Below, one piece after another: positions 13,388 through 16,602 of a stretch of DNA of 16,602 nucleotides. The position numbers and the translations under genes are program-made. Position 1 is the stretch's first letter, and every line of letters starts with the position of its first letter. Source of the DNA: CAZNLL01 sp964573885 (lineage in GTDB: Bacteria > Desulfobacterota > DSM-4660 > Desulfatiglandales > Desulfatiglandaceae). The DNA is taken from the NCBI GenBank assembly GCA_964573885.1, contig CAZNLL010000092.1, forward strand, positions 1-16,602. Direction: 5' to 3'. A model generated the notes under the pieces. It searched no databases. It was not told the DNA's origin and was given only the letters and a program-made list of their open reading frames with translations.

Positions 13388-14095
13388 TTATTTTTTCTCT
13401 TCTTCCCTTTGTTGCTCGGCCCGGGTGGCGGAGGCTATGTATACCATTGCCAGCACCGCAAAGATGTATGCCTGAATAACTCCTGTCAGGAGGCCCAAGG
13501 CGTGCATGAGGACGGGAAAAACAAGAGGAGCAAGGGCAAGAAGGATGCCCACAATTTTCTTCCCGCTCATGATGTTGCCGAAGAGCCTAACGGCAAGGGC
13601 CAAAGTACGTGATAATTCCCCCATAATATTAAAGGGGAGCATGAATATGGTGGGCTCTATGTACTGCTTCAAATAGGACAGGACCCCTTGATTCATGATG
13701 CCGTAAATGGGCACGGCGGCGAACACGCAAATGGCCAGCCCGGCCGTGGTGGAAAGGGAGGCCGTGGGAGCCACATATCCCGGAATAATGGAAAGAACAT
13801 TGGAAACCAGAATAAACAAGAACAGGGTCCCCACAAAATAGAGATAGGAACCCGGCTCCTGTTGGCTGATTTCACGGATCTCCTTTCTCATGCCATCCAC
13901 CAGAACTTCCAGGAGATTTTGCCATCGTGACAGGTGTACATCTGTTGACAGTCGCCGTGTGACCAGCCAGGACCCGAGGACCATGAAGGCCATGACGGCC
14001 CAGGTAAATACAATGGTTGCATTAAGACTCACAGGTCCCCATTGCCAGAAGACCACCTGGTCAGGGCTTATTTCTTTCAGGCTCATGAAATCCAT
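13388..14095 (-). CDS. atpB: N-ATPase subunit a (ion channel stator)
   Basis: A 235-residue stator channel protein with about five to six membrane helices. The essential arginine is Arg170 in LALAVRLFGNIMSG (165-178), which faces the c ring. The C-terminal helix pair ends in AYIFAVLAMVYIASATRAEQ. The start at 14095 follows AAGGAC; a second in-frame ATG lies three codons later. It is the first gene of the BEFA block, 28 bp before atpE, and stands directly downstream of repeat block D, which separates it from the antiporter gene. A promoter of its own in block D is possible but not visible. Confidence 0.92.
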   Translation of the reverse strand: MDFMSLKEISPDQVVFWQWGPVSLNATIVFTWAVMAFMVLGSWLVTRRLSTDVHLSRWQNLLEVLVDGMRKEIREISQQEPGSYLYFVGTLFLFILVSNVLSIIPGYVAPTASLSTTAGLAICVFAAVPIYGIMNQGVLSYLKQYIEPTIFMLPFNIMGELSRTLALAVRLFGNIMSGKKIVGILLALAPLVFPVLMHALGLLTGVIQAYIFAVLAMVYIASATRAEQQREEEKK

Positions 14096-14114
14096 GTTCG
14101 TTTAGTCCTTTCAC

Positions 14115-14404
14115 CATCAAGATTCAAGGATTCCAGGGTCAAGTGGCGGCGCGAAGGCGGCAAAGCCGCCGGTATCGGGTATTAGTCGCGATGTGCGATG
14201 TGCGACTTCTGCCCAGATCTCATAGCTCACATCTCAAATCCCAAATCAGGATTCGAGGATCCCAGGGTTCGAGCGATTTGTGTTCGGCGGTCTCACAATC
14301 CAACCAAACAAACGAGACCAAACGAAATCCACGATCTCAACGCTCTAAATTTACCCTGTGAAACAAGCGTCAGCCTCAGCAAAGCGGGTTCCACTGGGGC
14401 GCTC
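14115..14404. repeat. Composite repeat block D, inside the ATPase operon
   Basis: This fills the gap of about 310 bp between the antiporter and atpB. Contents: GATTCAAGGATTCCAGGGTC (14121-14140); a GC hairpin GGCGGC-AAA-GCCGCC (14156-14170); GGTATCGGGTATTAG (14171-14185); the GATGTGCGATGTGCGAC segment (14190-14206); a second ATTCGAGGATCCCAGGGTTC (14251-14270); an imperfect AACG array (14311-14348); and an imperfect CCCTGTGAAAC/GGTTCCACTGGGG inverted repeat (about 14354-14398). There are no ACTGATC tandems here. I find no gene and no trace of atpR. Confidence 0.85.
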
Positions 14405-15589
14405 TTAACGATCATCCACAGAGAGCTCTCCGGCCTTTCCCAAATGCCATCGAGCTATAAGGGGACCGGTTACTTCAAAAATGATTGTGGTACTCACTAT
14501 CAGAGGGAGAATTCTATCGGCATATTGAGGCAACTGCTCCTGGGCAAGGAGCGCAAAGCCCAGGGCCACACCCGCTTGAGTTAGGATACACCAGCCCACA
14601 CGGGATTGCACTTTTTTTGGGGCCTGGATGATCTTGCCTGCGATTTTCCCTCCTAGAACAAGACCGCCTGTTCGCCCTAACACATAAACAGCTCCTGTAA
14701 GGCCAAGTGCGGCCAGCTTTGCCGGTTCAAATCCAAGCCCTCCCAGAACAAAGAAGACGGCCAGAAACGGCTCCCTTACATTTTCTATGGCGTGAAAGGG
14801 GCGCATATCATTCTGAGCCCGATTGGCCACTATTGCACCTAATATCATCGTTGAAAGGAGATAAGACACCTTCAGGGTCGAAGCCAGCCCTGCACACAGA
14901 AATACAAAACCAGCCGCCTCAATAAGGGTGGCTTTCCCCTCTCTCACTTTTGTTGTCCCCCACACCATGGGAAAACTGATCACCAAACCCACAAGTATAG
15001 CCCCGAATACCTCCCACAGGCCCTTAAGCAATTGGTGACCATGGGCTCCCTCACCCGTTATCGCCTGGGCCGTAACCAGGAAGAGGCTAAATAGAACAAC
15101 ACCCAAGGCATCATCAATAGCTACAACCCCCAGGACGGTGTCGGTCAAATTCCCTTTGCATTTCCCCTCCCGTACGGTTTCAAAAATCGCTGCCGGAGCA
15201 GAGGCCGGTGCGATACCGGCCAGAACCAGGGCCAGTGCAATCGGAGTCCCGACTATTAAGAGGACCGCAAAAACCATTCCTGCGGTAATAAGCGACTCAC
15301 CGATGGTAATTCCCAATACCATGCGGCCCCGTTTCTTGAGCTCTTTTCCAACGAAATTTTCACCCAGCAAAAAACCCACCATGGCCAAGGCCATATGAGC
15401 CACAAACGGGAACCATTCGTTCGCTTTCTCAGGAACCAGACCCAATACCGATGGGCCGCAAATGACCCCGACGATTAACAACAGGGAGACCCTGGGAACA
15501 TAAATCTTTGGCGCCACGAGATGAGCCAAATACCCAGCGAGCAGCATCAGCCCTATTAACGTTAAAGACCATCCTTCAGCGGCTTCCAT
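14405..15589 (-). CDS. Cation/proton antiporter, CPA2 type, within the N-ATPase operon
   Basis: A 394-residue polytopic membrane protein with about 12 hydrophobic segments, of the sodium/hydrogen exchanger family (PF00999). It opens with LTLIGLMLLAGYLAHLVAPKIYVPRVSLLLIVGVICGPSVLG (9-50). The helix with GVVAIDDALGVVLFS carries Asp159-Asp160, the paired aspartates typical of electrogenic CPA2 antiporters such as NapA or NhaA. There is no Rossmann (RCK/TrkA-N) domain, so it is not a full-length Kef channel. It starts 33 bp after atpQ on the same strand and lies before atpB, in the position where atpR normally sits. It probably exchanges Na+ (or K+) for H+ across the inner membrane. The last codons (VDDR and the stop) fall on an AACGATCAT unit of the neighbouring repeats. 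Confidence 0.88.
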   Translation of the reverse strand: MEAAEGWSLTLIGLMLLAGYLAHLVAPKIYVPRVSLLLIVGVICGPSVLGLVPEKANEWFPFVAHMALAMVGFLLGENFVGKELKKRGRMVLGITIGESLITAGMVFAVLLIVGTPIALALVLAGIAPASAPAAIFETVREGKCKGNLTDTVLGVVAIDDALGVVLFSLFLVTAQAITGEGAHGHQLLKGLWEVFGAILVGLVISFPMVWGTTKVREGKATLIEAAGFVFLCAGLASTLKVSYLLSTMILGAIVANRAQNDMRPFHAIENVREPFLAVFFVLGGLGFEPAKLAALGLTGAVYVLGRTGGLVLGGKIAGKIIQAPKKVQSRVGWCILTQAGVALGFALLAQEQLPQYADRILPLIVSTTIIFEVTGPLIARWHLGKAGELSVDDR

Positions 15590-15622
15590 AAACTTACCCT
15601 ACTTCTTCATTTTTAGCTGTAC

Positions 15623-15934
15623 TCACTCACGTCTGCTCTCCCGTTTAATCCAGTACCACCCGTTCAAGCACCCCACAATAACCCCTATAATAAGGAACAT
15701 GAGGGTCCAGGACCGGGGACCGGGCCAGGTCTTATCGATCCAGATACCAATGGCCACGCCGATCAGGGTGGGGATGGCCACTGACCATCCCACCAGGCCG
15801 AACATCCCCAGACCGAACCAGACACCTCGGTCCCCCTCCTTTCTGGCTTTGATCTTACGCTCCTCCTTGGTCCCTACCTCCTCGGGAAAGTCTTTTGATT
15901 GCTCTCTCTTCTTTTCAGAGAAATTATCAGACAC
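15623..15934 (-). CDS. atpQ: N-ATPase AtpQ-like accessory membrane protein (AtpI-related)
   Basis: A 103-residue protein with a charged cytoplasmic N-terminus (about 1-38) and two membrane helices: MFGLVGWSVAIPTLIGVAIG, and SWTLMFLIIGVIVGCLNGWYWI near the C-terminus. The first ends in GIWIDKTWPGPRSW, typical of AtpI/gene-1 proteins, which are thought to help c-ring assembly or stability. I chose the GTG at 15934, which overlaps the atpC stop by 8 nt and suggests coupling; an upstream ATG in the same frame at 16102 would run through atpC and is not credible. By position (after atpC) and type it corresponds to atpQ of the N-ATPase operon. Confidence 0.82.
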   Translation of the reverse strand: MSDNFSEKKREQSKDFPEEVGTKEERKIKARKEGDRGVWFGLGMFGLVGWSVAIPTLIGVAIGIWIDKTWPGPRSWTLMFLIIGVIVGCLNGWYWIKRESRRE

Positions 15935-16316
15935 GTCTCTGAATCTCCAGAAAGCGCCGGACAAAACTGGCCTCGATTTTGGCCATGGCGGAACGGGTTG
16001 TCTTTTCCCGATCGTCCAGCATCTTGAATTGCTCTTCCACTGTCTTACGCAACCGGCCGAGGTCCGGCCCGCGCACGGCCTTCCGTGTGGAAACCGATAC
16101 ATCCTGCCCTACCTTGACCAGCACCCCTTCGTCTACCGCCAGAAAGACTTCTTTTTCCTCCTTTGTTTCAAAGGAGAGCAACCCCGGGACCAGTGCCGCC
16201 ACAAAATCGATGTGGGCGGGAAGCAGAGTAAATGAACCGTTCTGCGCCTCGGCCGTCACCTTGGCCACCTCTTCCTCCAGGAGCACTTCTGTGGGTAAAA
16301 GAATCTTGAGGTGCAT
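15927..16316 (-). CDS. atpC: N-ATPase epsilon subunit
   Basis: A 129-residue central-stalk subunit. The N-terminal beta sandwich begins MHLKILLPTEVLLEEEVAKVTAEAQNGSFTLLPAHIDFVAALVPGLLSF, with the conserved NGSF-LLP-H-D pattern (26-37). The C-terminal helices occupy about 85-129. The ATG follows AGAGGCG. In N-ATPase operons it comes directly after atpD (beta); here repeat block E lies upstream, so atpD should be beyond 16602. The gene overlaps atpQ by 8 nt. Confidence 0.88.
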   Translation of the reverse strand: MHLKILLPTEVLLEEEVAKVTAEAQNGSFTLLPAHIDFVAALVPGLLSFETKEEKEVFLAVDEGVLVKVGQDVSVSTRKAVRGPDLGRLRKTVEEQFKMLDDREKTTRSAMAKIEASFVRRFLEIQRRV

Positions 16317-16390
16317 TTGAATACGCCTCTAAATAGTCAAAGCGATATCATCGTTCTAATACTTATGCCTGATCACTTCTTTTGATATTC

Positions 16391-16602
16391 CATGTTTGAG
16401 GATTCAAGGATTCCAGGGTTCAAGTGGCGGCGCAAGTGCCGCGGTATTGGGTATCGGGTATTCGGTATTGGTGTGCGCAGCTGCCTGTATGGGGCAGTGG
16501 TCTAATACCAAATACCCAGTAACCAATACCGGTCAACCCTAGGTTGACTGATCACTGATGACTGATTACTGATCACTTTCGTTTCAATACCCAATACCCA
16601 AT
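16391..16602. repeat. Composite repeat block E (runs off the window)
   Basis: Contents: GATTCAAGGATTCCAGGG (16401-16418); a GC hairpin (16427-16442); a long inverted pair GGTATTGGGTATC... (16443-16470) and ...GTAACCAATACC (16503-16530); an inner CTGCC/GGCAG hairpin (16481-16497); a GTCAACC hairpin (16532-16548); and ACTGATC/ACTGATG/ACTGATT tandems (16547-16576). The last bases match block A at 4294-4331, so the element continues past the edge. No gene is seen from 16317 onward. Confidence 0.88.
16532..16548. repeat. GTCAACC hairpin (block E)
   Basis: GTCAACC-CTA-GGTTGAC, identical to the block A and B copies and followed by ACTGATC tandems. Confidence 0.8.

Noticed and set aside
14096..14404. 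A displaced or degraded atpR between the antiporter and atpB
   Set aside because: No frame here encodes the expected three-helix hydrophobic protein, and the sequence is accounted for by repeat modules.
15935..16102. Upstream extension of atpQ to an ATG at 16102
   Set aside because: It would run through atpC in another frame, and the extra residues look like out-of-frame translation. The GTG at 15934 overlapping the atpC stop is far more natural.

Overview
The window most likely comes from a Gram-negative bacterium of the Desulfobacterota (deltaproteobacterial) type. This is inferred from an RpoH-like sigma factor of that style, an ADP-forming acyl-CoA synthetase/GNAT fusion, an N-type ATPase operon, and intergenic regions full of short composite repeats. 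There is no rRNA gene or other strong phylogenetic marker, so the placement is tentative.

Layout. Positions 1-1057 hold a sigma-32-like gene (+) behind a sigma-32-like promoter. It converges on a P-type cation ATPase (1108-3810, -). A gap of about 0.9 kb follows, holding a probable GYD-domain gene remnant and composite repeat block A. A small Yip1-type membrane protein (4720-5247, +) converges on a minus-strand pair: an acyl-CoA synthetase (ADP-forming)/acetyltransferase fusion and a PfkB-type phosphofructokinase (5261-8938). Repeat block B fills 8975-9539.

From 16316 down to 9540, all on the minus strand, lies most of an N-ATPase operon (alternative F1Fo-ATPase). In transcription order it reads atpC, atpQ, a cation/proton antiporter, [repeat block D], atpB, atpE, atpF (b/delta-like), atpA, [repeat block C], atpG. 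The usual order is atpDCQRBEFAG. atpD would lie upstream, beyond the right edge, past repeat block E. No atpR is visible; its slot holds a 394-residue CPA2-type antiporter with an Asp-Asp motif. The c subunit carries a carboxylate in each helix plus the Ser/Thr/Tyr residues associated with Na+ coordination. The unit therefore looks like an ATP-driven ion pump paired with an electrogenic antiporter, plausibly for Na+/H+ homeostasis.

The most unusual non-coding signal is the composite repeat family in five blocks (A-E). Its modules are 7-bp ACTGATC tandems, phased 9-bp AACG units, small hairpins with conserved stems and variable loops, long inverted ACC/GGT-rich arms, and a module of about 200 bp in which copy B carries a nested 45-bp hairpin inside the loop of a larger hairpin. 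Blocks C and D split the ATPase operon, and the last codons and stops of atpA, atpG and the antiporter lie in repeat sequence.
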